A DNA stretch of 64,000 nucleotides from Xestospongia muta. Lineage: Eukaryota > Porifera > Demospongiae > Haplosclerida > Petrosiidae. Below the pieces are notes generated by a model. That model saw nothing but the letters and a program-made list of their open reading frames with translations. It ran no database searches and had not been told where the DNA came from. Positions 10,961-22,279 of this stretch are shown here, in pieces. The translations under genes and the position numbers were made by a program. Position 1 is the first letter of the stretch; every line of letters begins with the position of its first letter. The stretch covers positions 9,055,156-9,119,155 of the forward strand of contig OY848918.1 of the NCBI GenBank assembly GCA_963693285.1. Direction: 5' to 3'.

Positions 10961-13405
10961 GTTGTTGTCAATATCACAAACATACAAATATCCTTCATTA
11001 TCAATTGTTATTCCAAATGGACGATTGAACTGACCAAGACTGCTACCATATCCTCCAAATGAACGTACAAACTGACCATCAGTAGTGAAGATAGAAATAC
11101 GATTATTATCAGACTCAGTAACGTACACAAGATTCTTATCATCATCGATTACAATCCCAGATGGAAGATTGAGTTGTCCACGACCTGATCCTTTAGTTCC
11201 AAATTTAGAATACAATTGTCCATCAGGAGTGAACACCTGAATGCGATTATTGTAGGTATCAGCAACATACAAAAAACCTTGTCTATCAATGGCAATATTT
11301 CGTGGATATTTAAACTGTACCTTGAACAATTCTGTTGTAACAAATTTGTAAGAAAATGTTAGATCAGGATTTAAGACTTGTATACGATTGTTACCGAAAT
11401 CTGCAATATAAATACAGCCAGTTATAGGAGAAATGGCGATACCAGTAGGGTTATTCAATTCCATTGGTCCAATACCTTGTTTACCATATGATTTAATACA
11501 TTCTCCATCCATAGATATTTTCTGGATTTTGTGTTCATCAGCAACAATAATGAAGCTATCTGAAGTAAGGGCTATCCCATAAGGCTGAGAGAACTTGAGC
11601 TTTTGACCTCCACTATGACCAAAGGACTTAACTTTTCTTCCATCTCCATCTAGTACTGTGACACAATTGCAACGTATTTCACTTACTATAATATGTCCAT
11701 CATCAGTCACAGCAACTCCCCAAGGTCCATTAAGTTCGGATATAGTACGTATTGGATTGATGTTATCAAGGTAGGGATTAAAAGGAATCACTATTGAAGT
11801 ACTATCAACTTGGACACCATTAACTAGAACATCAACTTGATAACGACCACAGGCATTACAATGTATACTATATACTCCAGGATGATTGGTAGCAGTAATT
11901 GTAACTGTTATGGGTATAGTTCTATCTTCGTCATCCTCTTTTTCTTCTTCCTCCTCTTCTTCTTGTTCGTCTTCCTCCTCCTCTACTTCTACCTCTTCCA
12001 CTTCTTCCTCTTCCTCTTCCTCTTCCTCTTCTTCTTCCTCTTCTTCTTCTTCTTCTTCTACCTCTTCTTCTTCTTCTTCTTCTTCTTCTTCTTCTTCTTC
12101 TTCTGCTTCTTCTACTTTTTCTCCAATATCAACTGGAACTAGATTACAATTGAGTGATGAGAGAGGAACGGCTAGAAGGCTGGAATCAGAAAATTGAATA
12201 GAAAGTGGGAATGAAACTGTTTTATCTGTAATCTTAATGTCATGATGATCAATCTTCTTGACTTTACATTGTTGTAGCATGGAAGATGAGAAGAACACAA
12301 TATCTCCAATATGACAAAGTACATCAACAGTGTTACAGTCCCTTTTAAAGTGGACATCAGCTTTCTCTCTAGGACTAAACTCTTCAACACTAACCTGTTG
12401 AGTCAAATGACTCATACTCTCCATCATCTGTTTTGTAGATGCCAGTACTTGTTGTGGACTGCCTAACTCAACACTTTGTTCCACAAATTCATGGCAATCC
12501 TTCAGTTGATTCAAACTCATTTCAGCTGATTTCGTTTGCTCTAATAACACTTGTAGTTTAGCATTAGTGACTGTGTCTACCTCTCTAGTTAGTTGTCTCT
12601 CTGATTGGTGAAGTACATCAATCATTTCTTCCACCATGACATGTATCTCCTCTTTGACCACTTCTCCTTGCTCTCTGATCTCATTTGTTCTGCTTGTGAG
12701 AACAGTTAGAATATCAGTAACAGCTATGATCTTGTCTCTAACTGGCTTCAGACTTGTTTTCAATTTTTGACAATGCTTGGGGTAGCAGTCAGAGACTAAG
12801 TCATAATCATGATCTCTATGAATACGTACAGTACAGTGCTGACAGATGAGGACTTCACATGTTTCACAAAATATCTCCAAAGGCTTATTATGATTAGGAC
12901 AGTTTATTTCTTGTTTCATGGGAAGCAATTGAGAAGTAGTAGAGGTTGCTATCTCATCAATATTGGTCACCATATGATTAGTGTTGGTAGGAAATTTCTT
13001 GTGAATATCGATGCATTTTTCACATAAAAACTTTGCACATTCTTTACAATAACCTGTTGCATTTGATGTAGTACATATGTCACAAGTTACCTGTTGATGT
13101 CCTGACACTTTGATCATTAGATTGTGTATTTCATTGAGGTTGTTAATATGAAAAGCTGCAGGAAAGTCAGCTGCTCCTGTTGGTTCAGGTAACTGGGTAC
13201 GATGACGACAAGTGGGACAAGAGATGAAGTAGTTATCTCCTTGAGGATCCTGTGGTAGACCCTCCAGACATTGTTGACAAAAAGAATGGAAACAAGGTAA
13301 GGACTTAGGGTTGGTGTAGAGGTCAAGACATATAGCACAGGTGAGCTGTTCCTCTAGTTTCTTAAGAGCTTCTGAAGGAGTACTAGATATTACTTTCTCT
13401 GCCAT
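10943..13405 (-). CDS. TRIM-NHL protein (TRIM2/3/71-like E3 ubiquitin ligase) with poly-Glu insert
   Basis: A single open exon codes for 820 residues. It has a RING C3HC4 finger (about 23-66: CAIC, CFHSFC, CPTC), B-box 1 (about 108-150), B-box 2 (about 168-200: CPNHNKPLEIFCETC), a coiled coil (about 205-345), a filamin-type Ig domain (about 385-555) and six NHL repeats (about 580-820) ending in YVCDIDNNRLVVY. Six blades make a complete propeller. Family members are cytoplasmic ubiquitin ligases whose NHL propeller often binds RNA. A Glu-rich tract of about 60 residues (about 430-490, GAG/GAA repeats at 11935-12117) interrupts the filamin domain between strands. The start MAEKVISS is shared with unit 3. 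It is the only intact gene of its subfamily in the array. Confidence 0.9.
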   Translation of the reverse strand: MAEKVISSTPSEALKKLEEQLTCAICLDLYTNPKSLPCFHSFCQQCLEGLPQDPQGDNYFISCPTCRHRTQLPEPTGAADFPAAFHINNLNEIHNLMIKVSGHQQVTCDICTTSNATGYCKECAKFLCEKCIDIHKKFPTNTNHMVTNIDEIATSTTSQLLPMKQEINCPNHNKPLEIFCETCEVLICQHCTVRIHRDHDYDLVSDCYPKHCQKLKTSLKPVRDKIIAVTDILTVLTSRTNEIREQGEVVKEEIHVMVEEMIDVLHQSERQLTREVDTVTNAKLQVLLEQTKSAEMSLNQLKDCHEFVEQSVELGSPQQVLASTKQMMESMSHLTQQVSVEEFSPREKADVHFKRDCNTVDVLCHIGDIVFFSSSMLQQCKVKKIDHHDIKITDKTVSFPLSIQFSDSSLLAVPLSSLNCNLVPVDIGEKVEEAEEEEEEEEEEEEEEVEEEEEEEEEEEEEEEEEEEVEEVEVEEEEDEQEEEEEEEKEDDEDRTIPITVTITATNHPGVYSIHCNACGRYQVDVLVNGVQVDSTSIVIPFNPYLDNINPIRTISELNGPWGVAVTDDGHIIVSEIRCNCVTVLDGDGRKVKSFGHSGGQKLKFSQPYGIALTSDSFIIVADEHKIQKISMDGECIKSYGKQGIGPMELNNPTGIAISPITGCIYIADFGNNRIQVLNPDLTFSYKFVTTELFKVQFKYPRNIAIDRQGFLYVADTYNNRIQVFTPDGQLYSKFGTKGSGRGQLNLPSGIVIDDDKNLVYVTESDNNRISIFTTDGQFVRSFGGYGSSLGQFNRPFGITIDNEGYLYVCDIDNNRLVVY
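11935..12117. repeat. CTT/CTC trinucleotide tract coding poly-Glu
   Basis: On the plus strand an almost pure mixture of CTT and CTC triplets with a few TAC/TTG/TGC variants; on the coding minus strand it gives Glu with rare Val, Ala, Gln, Asp and Lys. The related gene at 26228-28531 has no such tract. The related pseudogene at 53164-54187 ends inside the equivalent tract. Confidence 0.9.
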
Positions 13406-15254
13406 AATAGAAGAAACAATCTTGGCAACGTTTGGTAAAGGATGGATTGAGATGTTTTTATAGCCTGTGGTGATGTTATCTGGTTATGAATATGTATAAG
13501 TGAAACAATGAATAATATCAGTATATGAGTAGATGCGTCTTATTGTACTCTCAATTACTCCTTGGTACATTTGACTTAAGATAAATGATATACTTTATCT
13601 TATAATACCAAATAAAATCAGTTATTATCTCTTCATTTCTGTGATGTCCATTATATTTATTCATCATTCATTCATCGATCTATCTCACTGGAATTGGTTG
13701 ATGTGATAACCATATGATAAATGTAAGACTATGGGTTATAAGAAAACCTTTTACCTTATGCATGATAAAAGTAAGATATGGTACATTTAATACATGCAAT
13801 GACATAGTGGAGACAACTAACTGGACACTGATACTCCTTCTTATGTCCCTATGGAATTACCTACACAAACAAAGTGTACAATATAAAAACATCTTGCTTA
13901 TCACTATGACTTGCTTATCACTATCACTACTCTATTGTAACAGATGTTATTTGTTCACATTGTTGGTCTTAAAAGGAAATGTTTATATAACATAGTTTTT
14001 ATTGCAAGGCAGTCCTATCTTTCCATGGACAGGAAATAACAGTAACTAAATTACTAGACTGTAATAGCGATATATCCAATGATGGATATCACAATTAAGT
14101 TACATACAGTTACCTCAATTCATGTTCAGTAGAAAATATATGTAAAATCCAGTTATTAAATCTTACATTAAAGTCACTAACTATATGTGATAATAGAATC
14201 CTTCAAATTAAACATTTCTTATATATATCTAGATGGTACTAGCTTTTTTGTGTATGAGGTTTATGGCCTAAGAGTCATGTGTATCTGCAGGATACTAGAG
14301 ATAGTATATAGTTGTTTCATAACCCCAAAGAGTAGGAGATGGTATATAATAATATGTGGTTTGTGCAATTTTCTGTGACAAGAAATATAAACCCAGTGAC
14401 ATTTACCATACAAACAAACCAATCAAACAGTGTCTAATTATTAAGTCCATATGGAATTTGTTTTCTTCAAACAAAGCATATGCTCTTAATTTTATTATGT
14501 ATGACCACTCTATCAGTGTAACTTACTATGGTAATTATTTACACAGCAGATGTCAATGGAGTTACTTATCAGTGTAACTTACTATAGTAATTATTTACAC
14601 AACAGATGTCAATGGAGTTACTTATCAGTGTAACTTACTATAGTAATTATTTACACAACAGATGTCAATGGAGTTACTTATCAGATCATTCTTACACATC
14701 AATGAAGGAATAGTTTTTATTGGAAGGCATACCTACATGTTCTTAGTTATAATGGATAGATAGGTTAAATGTATACAGGCACAATTATAGATCACTGGAC
14801 AAATCCTGTAGCAATTAATATTGGACCAAATAATAGCAGATGATGACAGTCTATTGTATGTTATAGAGAGAAATTAGAACTGTATCTCTTTTCATTTTGC
14901 AATCAAGCTAATTAAGGTGTCAATAATTACTGTCTCAAATATTGCATACTGTGCATAAAATGACACAACCATGCTGTTGATCATCCATTAAATACAGTAG
15001 TCAAAAAGTTAAAAACAAATCAGTATACTACAAAAAGTAGTCCCATACCTACTCTCTTCAGCAGTATTATAGAAATAAGTCTTGATTATGTTATAACTTA
15101 TTAAGTATTAAGTAATAAGTATACAGCTGTCTACATACTTAGGAATAATTAATTACTGAATTAAGATGGGTGGAGCTACTGTTGTCTTGTACAAGATGAT
15201 TTATTCAATGACCTAAGAGATCTTGTCCGTTCAAAGTAGAGCGTTGAAGTAACT
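13406..15254. other. Gene-poor block with 3 x 56-bp tandem repeat
   Basis: No convincing gene here. The 5' side of the TRIM-NHL gene is followed by AT-rich DNA that recurs at 28774-29690 (with a deletion) and 42008-43835. At 14511-14680 a 56-bp sequence beginning TATCAGTGTAACTTACTAT is repeated three times; unit 3 also has three copies (43098-43267) and the permuted insert has one (from about 9174). Confidence 0.75.
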
Positions 15255-16394
15255 ATGAATGACGGAAAATTACCGTTAGTTAAACATACATGTAGTTCTG
15301 TTTTACTGGCAATTTCTGTTTTTGGTGCTAGTTACACTGTTTTTCAATGGCTTTCACTTCAAAAAAGTGCACACAAAATGAAACTGTTGAGAGCTGTAAC
15401 AGATACTTTATGTCATGGAGTGATTGCTGGATGGAGCTGTGCTAATGTACTGTTATTGTAACAAGGTAACAACTTGTCAGTGGCCTTGGTCCAAGTTGGA
15501 ATAGGCGTGGTTATTGGTTCAATTTGGATTTGATCACTTCATTGAAGCTAGATCATTAAAATTAGAGGTAATTACACAAGTCTAACTCACTTTCTGTGCA
15601 TTAAGTTTAAATTGTTGTTACATGATGATATCAATGTGGTATGCCACACCCATTTTATTTTCTCCACTAATATGGGCCAATGTATTCAACTTATCAAGTT
15701 TACTAAATTGTCACTATCCTCATAATACCACAGTATCCTAGTCTCAATCTCAGGAGTAAATAAATAAAGGGCTACAGTTGCATTTGGAATTGATATAATT
15801 AGTTACTTAGTAACATGTTCACATGGTTACTATTTTTAGAACAAAATTTTATTCTTTTAAATGTTACTTTTTTTAGAAAACTTATGTTTAGGTCATAATG
15901 ATCTATAAATGATGTAATCTTTAGAAGTGCCACTATTATAAATAGATTATATGTTAATGTTATATTAATACATTATATGTTAATGAAGTAGTCCCTGTTC
16001 ATTATCCTCATGTATGTAGTTTGGTTTAACTTAATTGCTATCATCTTTATCATTATAGGATGCTATTTCATTGACCAAAAGACCTATTGCGCACAATACA
16101 ACACTACTTAGTTTTGTAACTTTTCTCGTCTATTGTCTTTTCTTCTTAATTCCTCATCTCCATAACACATATACTAAATATCTTCCACTTATTATATTAT
16201 TGAGCTTTCTTTCTCATCTTTTAAGAGATGCTGATCGTAGAGGGGTGTGGTTTGGATTCTTTTCAGTTCCACCTATACCTTGGCAACTGTATGTTGCTAT
16301 GGTGATAGCAATTCCATGGTTACTACTGATTCCTTGTGTGTTTTCAGTATTATCATTACCACATCAATTTTGGAACAAGACAGAAATTGTTTAA
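15255..16394 (+). pseudogene. TMEM267-like membrane protein gene, best copy but disabled
   Basis: Exon 1 starts at ATG 15255 and reads through YTVFQWLSLQKSAHKMKLLR and AVTDTLCHGVIAGWS. The next part gives VALVQVGIGVVIGS, then GFDHFIEARSLKLE before a GTAATT donor (15567). Exon 2 (16059-16394) reads DAISLTKRP, hydrophobic helices, LLRDADRRGVWFGF and PPIPWQLYVAMVIAIPWL. This order matches animal TMEM267, a small multi-pass membrane protein of unknown function (LRAxSDxxxHxxIGxWSW, DxDHFF, RRPxxH, HxxRDxxRxGLW). A TAA (15459-15461) interrupts exon 1 and a one-base shift separates it from the DHF motif, so no full-length product is expected. Of all copies it alone keeps the frame through VFGASYTVFQW. 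Confidence 0.7.
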
Positions 16395-17170
16395 GGAAAC
16401 ACTTAAAAGTATATTTTATATTTTGTTAATTTTGTTTGTGAGTTGTTAATTTTTATATAATAATTGTTAATGTTAATTTTAAAACCTTACACTGTTCAGT
16501 AACCTTATACCTTATATTACTATCATTTGATCATATACATATAGAAGTGAAGTTATATGTTACAATCTAATATCCTCATAATGATTATTTATTATAGAAG
16601 GGTCTACACCATACTGGATTGTTCTACCAGACTTCAGCATTTGATATCTTTAGCAGAGTTTTAAGTTCTCCACCATCTATCATCTTTGTTATTCATTTCT
16701 CTTATTTTATGTACTGATCAGAACCTTTATTTACTGGAATGTGATAACAGGTCATTGTTTAGTTGACAATTGGTGCTAGAGGAGATGGAACTTTATTAGT
16801 CCTTTCTCCAAGTAAATTAAATAAATTTATTTATAGAGGGCTCGGCTGAATTAATAGATGGTATGGGATTAATAAAGGAACATTAGCAGCTGTTGACTGA
16901 CCAGTGTCTTCAAGTTAATTGTGGTAAACAGTTCAAAATGTATTGAATTTGGATTCAATCTAAACATTTTATAAGTAAAGTATATAATTTCTACAATAAC
17001 AATTAGTCTGTGATAGTCTGAAATCTGATTGGTTAGTATTTGCTCTTCTAAACAGGCGCAAATGTGATACCAAACTAACCAATAAGATTTCTTGATTGCT
17101 GATAAAGATCACATCTTATCAGTTATTAGTGTTCGTATAGACAATGTAGTAACTGGTAAGTCTGGTTTGT
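16395..17170. other. Intergenic AT-rich stretch, unit 1
   Basis: No gene or clear signal. The sequence recurs at 30803-31570 and in shortened form at 44520-45190. Confidence 0.6.
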
Positions 17171-17178
17171 CTGGTTAC

Positions 17179-17430
17179 TGCGCATGCCCAGTAGAAAACC
17201 CGGGAAAAGCGGTATAAAAACTATATCCTCGTTTGAGTCTCGTTTTTCTGACTGAATAACTGCCATTTGCCCCTGGAATACAGAGAGAAGTGCCCGTGTC
17301 TTTATCTCCTTGAGTGAATCCAGCTATTCAGTAACCATATGTGCGTGACAACAATGTTGTTTTACTGTGTGCTATAGGACAGTGTAGCACTTATATATGT
17401 CAATTCAAGATTTAAGAGAGAGACAGTCAA
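17179..17430 (+). promoter_or_regulatory. NRF1-like/TATA promoter with short noncoding exon, unit 1
   Basis: An NRF1-like TGCGCATGCCCAG (17179-17191) is followed by a TATA box GTATAAAAA (17212-17220). A stretch then ends in the strong donor TCAA|GTAAGT (17430/17431), as expected for a transcript start and first exon. The segment has no long open frame, so the product may be noncoding or have a 5' UTR exon. Homologous promoters are at 31598-31850 and 45206-45460, but both have TATCAAAA in place of the TATA box. Confidence 0.45.
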
Positions 17431-18275
17431 GTAAGTTTCTTTTCCCTACAACCTTCATTTTCAGTGCAACTAACACTAGCTACTATAGCCTTCATTACTG
17501 AACAAACAACTGTTTTAAAGTAACTAGCCTTCCCTGACATTCTGCTCAGTTGTAGTCACTTGCAACAACCAGCCTTCCTTGTTGAACAACTTACAATTTG
17601 ACATTATGTTCTTATTCTTTAGTATTTTATCAGTTTTCTTTTTATTCTATAGAATTAAATACAACTCTCTCTACAAGTTAACTGTCATGTCTTTGTCATC
17701 TCTATCAAATGATGTCATTGCTATATTGTGGACTGGATTGTTAGTACTTTGTTATATGAACTGGGATTACCATATTGTGGACTGGATTAATGTTATATGA
17801 ACTGTGATGTTGTAGTAACTATGGTAATCTGTAAGTCTGTTCATGTATGTAGTGTACACTGTCTCATGTATTGGGTAGTTACATGATGGATGACATATGA
17901 TGAACTAGAGTGAAGACTTGCATGTTAACGACTCATGACAATATAGACTTCCATCTCCCTATGTTCTGTTACAACTCCATTCATTGATACACAGCTGTAT
18001 CTAAGGGATTTGTTTGTGCTTAGTTGGGTTATCTCTGTGTGTTAGCTTCGGTAGAAGTCATTTCTGGTCCACAGCTTGACTTTGACTCTGATGGTATCTG
18101 GGCTATCTAGTTTTTGTAGACTGGGCCACCACTTAGTTTTTATAGACTGGGTCATCTAGTTTTTGATAGTAGTACATGATCGACAAGGTATCATGTGGTC
18201 CTAGTTTTCTTAGATCTAGATAATTGATATGTTATGAGCATGTAAGCTAGTTTTTTGTGCCCCATCTACTTTTTC

Positions 18276-18348
18276 ACCCAGCTTTTCTGGGTTATTTTAA
18301 GTTTTACCCAGCTTTTACTGGGTCTAGTTTTCCCCAGCTTTTACTGGG
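18276..18348. repeat. Three short CCCAG...CTGGG hairpins
   Basis: The motif CCCAGCTTTTACTGGG or a close variant occurs three times at about 29-bp spacing (18276-18292, 18306-18323, 18333-18348). Each is a small inverted repeat with a 4-6-base loop. Unit 4-side copies in unit 3 lie at about 46350-46430. Just upstream (18100-18170) a related TAGACTGGGxCAxCTAGTTTTT motif is repeated. Confidence 0.6.
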
Positions 18349-18789
18349 TGTATTATGTTCACATTCACCCTCTGTATTATTTTATTTTATTTTTATTTGT
18401 TGTTGTTGCTTATCTTGTCTTGTCTTTCTTCAAAACCGTGAGTTACCTTGTCTTTTATATTTTTGTTTAGTAACTGTACACTATGTGACAGTAACTGTAC
18501 TACTACATTCTATAACAGAACTAGGCACTAATACAGTTCATTATAAGGAGATGGAAGTCCTAATATATAATGTATTGTAGAAGCTAGTGTACCTCAGTGT
18601 AAGAGGACTAGCTTCTATTATTCTATATGTATATTGCTGCAATCTCCTGCCATAGTTTCAAGGCTTTCTTCAAGCAATCTTTTCTGATATTTGCTTCTGA
18701 ATTGGGCTAGTGTATTAAGATTACTAAGTTTTCAAAGCAGCTTTGTAATTATTCAGAGTATTGAAAATCAGTTTGACATATTTTGAATT

Positions 18790-19320
18790 ATTTTCAGAGC
18801 TTTCAAGTACATTTGAAGTTGCTTCAAACACAAAGACAGCTTTATGTCAGGCCTTAAAGACAGCTTTCAAATGTTGCACAATAAAGACAGTTCACTTTTT
18901 AAAATTGGGCATCAAAGACAGCTTTGTACATTGAAGACAGCATCTAGAAATTACACTTTAAAGACAGCTTTTCATAACTGGGTATTATCATAAAATTGGA
19001 TATTAAAGACAGGTTTGGGTTTTGATGACAGCTTCTGTAAATAGGCCTCAAATACAGTTTTCAAATATGGTGCTATGTTATATAAAGCATAGACAATGTA
19101 ACATTTTAATGGCAGATTTTCCTTTTCAAAAAAGACAGTTTTTGAGTTGGGCATAATTTGCTCATGACAGTTTCAATACAGTTTAACGTTGCTTTGTGTT
19201 TTGAAAATTTTCAAATTTTCCTTTTAAAACTTTTTTGAGTTAGGCAAGACAGCTTCATTCAAAGTATTGACAAATAAGCATATTATTACATTTAACACAG
19301 CTTTCAAAGACAGCTAGTTC
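18790..19320. repeat. Degenerate repeat with core AAAGACAGCTTT
   Basis: The core AAAGACAGCTTT or a close variant recurs about a dozen times at irregular 30-45-bp spacing. The array recurs at about 32630-33115 and as a short stub at about 46870-46925. No coding signal. Confidence 0.6.
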
Positions 19321-19419
19321 ATATACATTCATAGTTTAATGAGCTTACCTCAATCTACAAGTTTTATTAGTTTATTTGCTAGTTTTGTACTTAATCAGTG
19401 GAAACAGGTTTGTTAGAGA

Positions 19420-19830
19420 AGTAAGTTAATAGTTTAATGTATTCTTGTTACTATACAACTTATTATGTCAACATTGGATCAAGTACTTTAATGTATAGTA
19501 AGTTCTTACACTATCTTTTCTAGTGTTAAAATTAAATCAAGAACTCCAATGTTTGTTAAATAAATAAATGTTTAACAATATCTTCTCTAGTATCAACATA
19601 TTGAATCAAGTACTCCTCTTTAGTAAGTTTTTAAAACTACTTTCTCTAGTGACAACACTGCATCAAAAAATCCAGTTTGTATCAGTAAGTTCTTAACAAT
19701 ATCTTCTCTAGTGTCAATTTTGATTCAACATCTCCAGTTTGTATCAAGTTCTTAACAATATCTTCTCTAGCATCAACAATGAATTAAGTCCTCCAGTTAC
19801 AATAAGTTCTTTCTATTGTCAACATTAATT
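19420..19830. repeat. About 62-bp tandem repeat with splice-site-like motifs
   Basis: Each unit contains TATCTTCTCTAG (acceptor-like), a middle part with ATCAAxxACTCCA, and AGTAAGTTCTTA (donor-like). Roughly six degenerate copies are present. The same field at about 33230-33570 has fewer copies. Confidence 0.6.
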
Positions 19831-19923
19831 CAAGACCTTTGAAATAAACAACCTGTATTTCCAATCATGTCTTAATTGTATAACTTCCTCTCTCTCTCTC
19901 TAAAAGATTAGATCTAAAAGTCT

Positions 19924-20235
19924 TCACATTTTAAAGAACATTATCTTTAATTTTCTATTCTCTTTCCCAACAGTGTGGGCTACAATGTAGTACTGTCTCC
20001 ATGTGGTATTGCCTGGGGTCTCAATATTTCTTAACTTTTGAGATGCTAAATGTACTACATCAAATCCATCAAAAGCTGTTCTCTGTGTCTTTGTAACTTT
20101 CATCTCTCTCTTTTTAAATAGATTTAACAATTCCGTGTTGCTATTGAAGACTCTACTACCACAGACTACTCTATTTTTATGTCCAAACTTTAAACAGAGA
20201 GGTAAACCTGATACAATATCTCTACAATATCCTTA
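19924..20235 (-). other. Unrecognised minus-strand exon-like open frame, unit 1
   Basis: After a possible TTGTAG acceptor the minus strand stays open for about 100 codons. It includes GLPLCLKFGHKNRVVCGSRV, an FNSNTELLNLFKKRE segment, FDVVHLASQKLRNIETPGNT and WRQYYIVAHTVGKE, then a TGA. The composition looks like real protein (Trp, Cys, His, mixed charge). There is no upstream ATG, so it would be an internal or last exon. I do not recognise the family. The unit 2 copy (33639-33900) has a 4-base insertion that changes the frame upstream of VFNSNTEL. Unit 3 has lost it by deletion. Confidence 0.4.
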
Positions 20236-21533
20236 ACAATCTAGTTCTGAATATCACCATTGACATTGAATCTCCTTTGACTGTCACATCATTCCATATC
20301 TAGATAATCAGTAACTGTATTCCATTCCTTTCTAACTTTTGTTTAATTCATTTTATATTTTTATTTTTATTTAAAAAATAGTTCAAAATTAGTTAGATCA
20401 AAGATCTTACACAATATAGTAAAACTAAGTGACACTTCTTGATATATATATTATATGAGCAGTAGATTCATATGTAACACAGTATTTAATAACAAACCTA
20501 CATAGTTCATTTATGGCTAAAATTTACAAAATGTAAATGCGTTAATTAGAACTGAAATTAATGTACAAAATGATTGACATATTTAAATGTATATTTTCAA
20601 AGTTACCACAGACAGCTCTGAGTCTATGCAACTAGTGGGTCATGATAGCTGTCTCCTACATACATACATTAGTTTCACTAATTCATATTATATATTGATA
20701 CACACATATCATAACAGAAAATGACTTGAGACGTCTAAACTGACTAGTTTGTGAGTTTCTGAGAGAAATATTGTACTCTATATTACATATAGACATTGCT
20801 TTACAAAATGTATTCTTTCCAGTAACAAGGTGTAAAATAGTTAAAATATTATAATATTTTATGTATTTTGAAAACTTTTAATTATTTGTTAATTAGATCA
20901 ATTAAAAATCAATTAATGTTGGTCACGCGTGTGGTGCTGGTGTGAAAATTTGTCACGTGTTTTGTTGAGTGACTGTCAACTTGAAGCGTGACAGAGTCTC
21001 TTGATGATAATATAAGGGACTCCATTTTTCATGCCTCTATCTATGTTCTCTACGATTCGTCTCGTCGCTGGATTATCTCGTCACTTCGTTGGATCGACTC
21101 GCCTCATCGTTGGATCATCTCGTCTCTTCGTTCGATCGACTCGCCTCATCGTTGGATCATCTTTTCGTTTTAGTTATGTCATCCTATCTGTTTCTTTACC
21201 TTTATTTTTATTTTTTATTTTTATTTTATTATTTATTTTTCATTTGTGTAAAGTTTTTTGTTCTCACTCTTCATTTCTACAGGACTCAACGTGAAAGTTC
21301 TTACTGTGGTATGTCTGATGTTCTTGAATGTACTCTGATGTTCTTAGCTGTTCTGATGTTCTTGGTTGTTCTGATGTTCTCTGGATGTAAAAGATGAGTC
21401 GCTCTCCTGCTCATTGGACTCTTCCTGTCTTCCTTCAAGCCTCCTTTCCTCTTCTTTTATTTTTTTTTAAATTTTATTTTGGGCTATCCAGCCTATACAT
21501 CATACACACACTCATACAATCTCTAAAAATTAT

Positions 21534-21606
21534 CTCTCCCTTGCCGCCTGGCGGCCATAAAAAATTTTTAAAAAAATATCCGTGGCCGCCAGGTGGTAGG
21601 GGAGAG
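21534..21606. repeat. 24-bp inverted repeat, unit 2
   Basis: The arms are identical to those at 583-655; only the A/T loop differs slightly. Confidence 0.7.
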
Positions 21607-22279
21607 CTCTGATTTGTAGGGTGCGTGTGTGTGTGCTGTGTGTGTGTGTAGGTTGGTTGTCCTTTTTCACTTCCTCTGTCTCTCTTCACTCTCTATCCAT
21701 TGACTGTCATCACCAGTTCAGTTAATAACTACTCTTTCTTTCTTTCCATGCAGGAGCAGCACTGTTGAAAAAGGTGAGCTATCTCTCCATCCATCCATCT
21801 CTCATCCATTCTTTAGTAATCCAGTTGTTCTGTTTCTTTCTCTATGTTTTCTACTTGTGGACTGTTCTGATGTTCTCTTGGGAACTTTTCTTTTACTGAG
21901 ACTGTCTTTATCTTATTTTTTATTTTTTATTGTAATTTCTTTTAATTTTTCTTTTTAGTTTGTTATTATAATATGTTGTTTTTTAATTTAATATCTTGAA
22001 GTTTTTTAAAAAAAAAACTTTTTTATCTAAACTTTGTCAAAAACCAATCACCTTACATCAGTTTTAAGATATTATTAATCTTTAATTATAATTATTAATC
22101 TTTTTACAACTATTGTAACACATTATTATACCAATATAGATCATTTTTTAACTTTAAGAATTTTTGTTTTTAGTAAAATACTATATCAATTAATTAATAA
22201 ACTTTTTTTAGTAAAATACTATATCATTTAATTAATAATCTTTTTTTCAATAATTAATTTAAAACCATTAAATGTTTTG

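Noticed and set aside
11837..12197. Plus-strand frames rich in Ser or Phe/Leu
   Set aside because: They are the antisense of the poly-Glu triplet tract of the TRIM-NHL gene.
14511..14680. CRISPR-like array of three repeats
   Set aside because: The repeats are directly adjacent with no spacers and the genome is animal; it is a plain 56-bp tandem repeat.
16780..17350. LTR retrotransposon end (promoter, R-like region and TGGTGCTAGAGG as primer-binding site)
   Set aside because: No paired LTR, no gag or pol frames and no clear TG...CA borders; the repetition comes from the segmental duplication.
17579..17800. Short hydrophobic protein on the plus strand
   Set aside because: Frame crosses a 49-bp tandem repeat whose copy number differs between units, so the C-terminus is not conserved; no homologue recognised.
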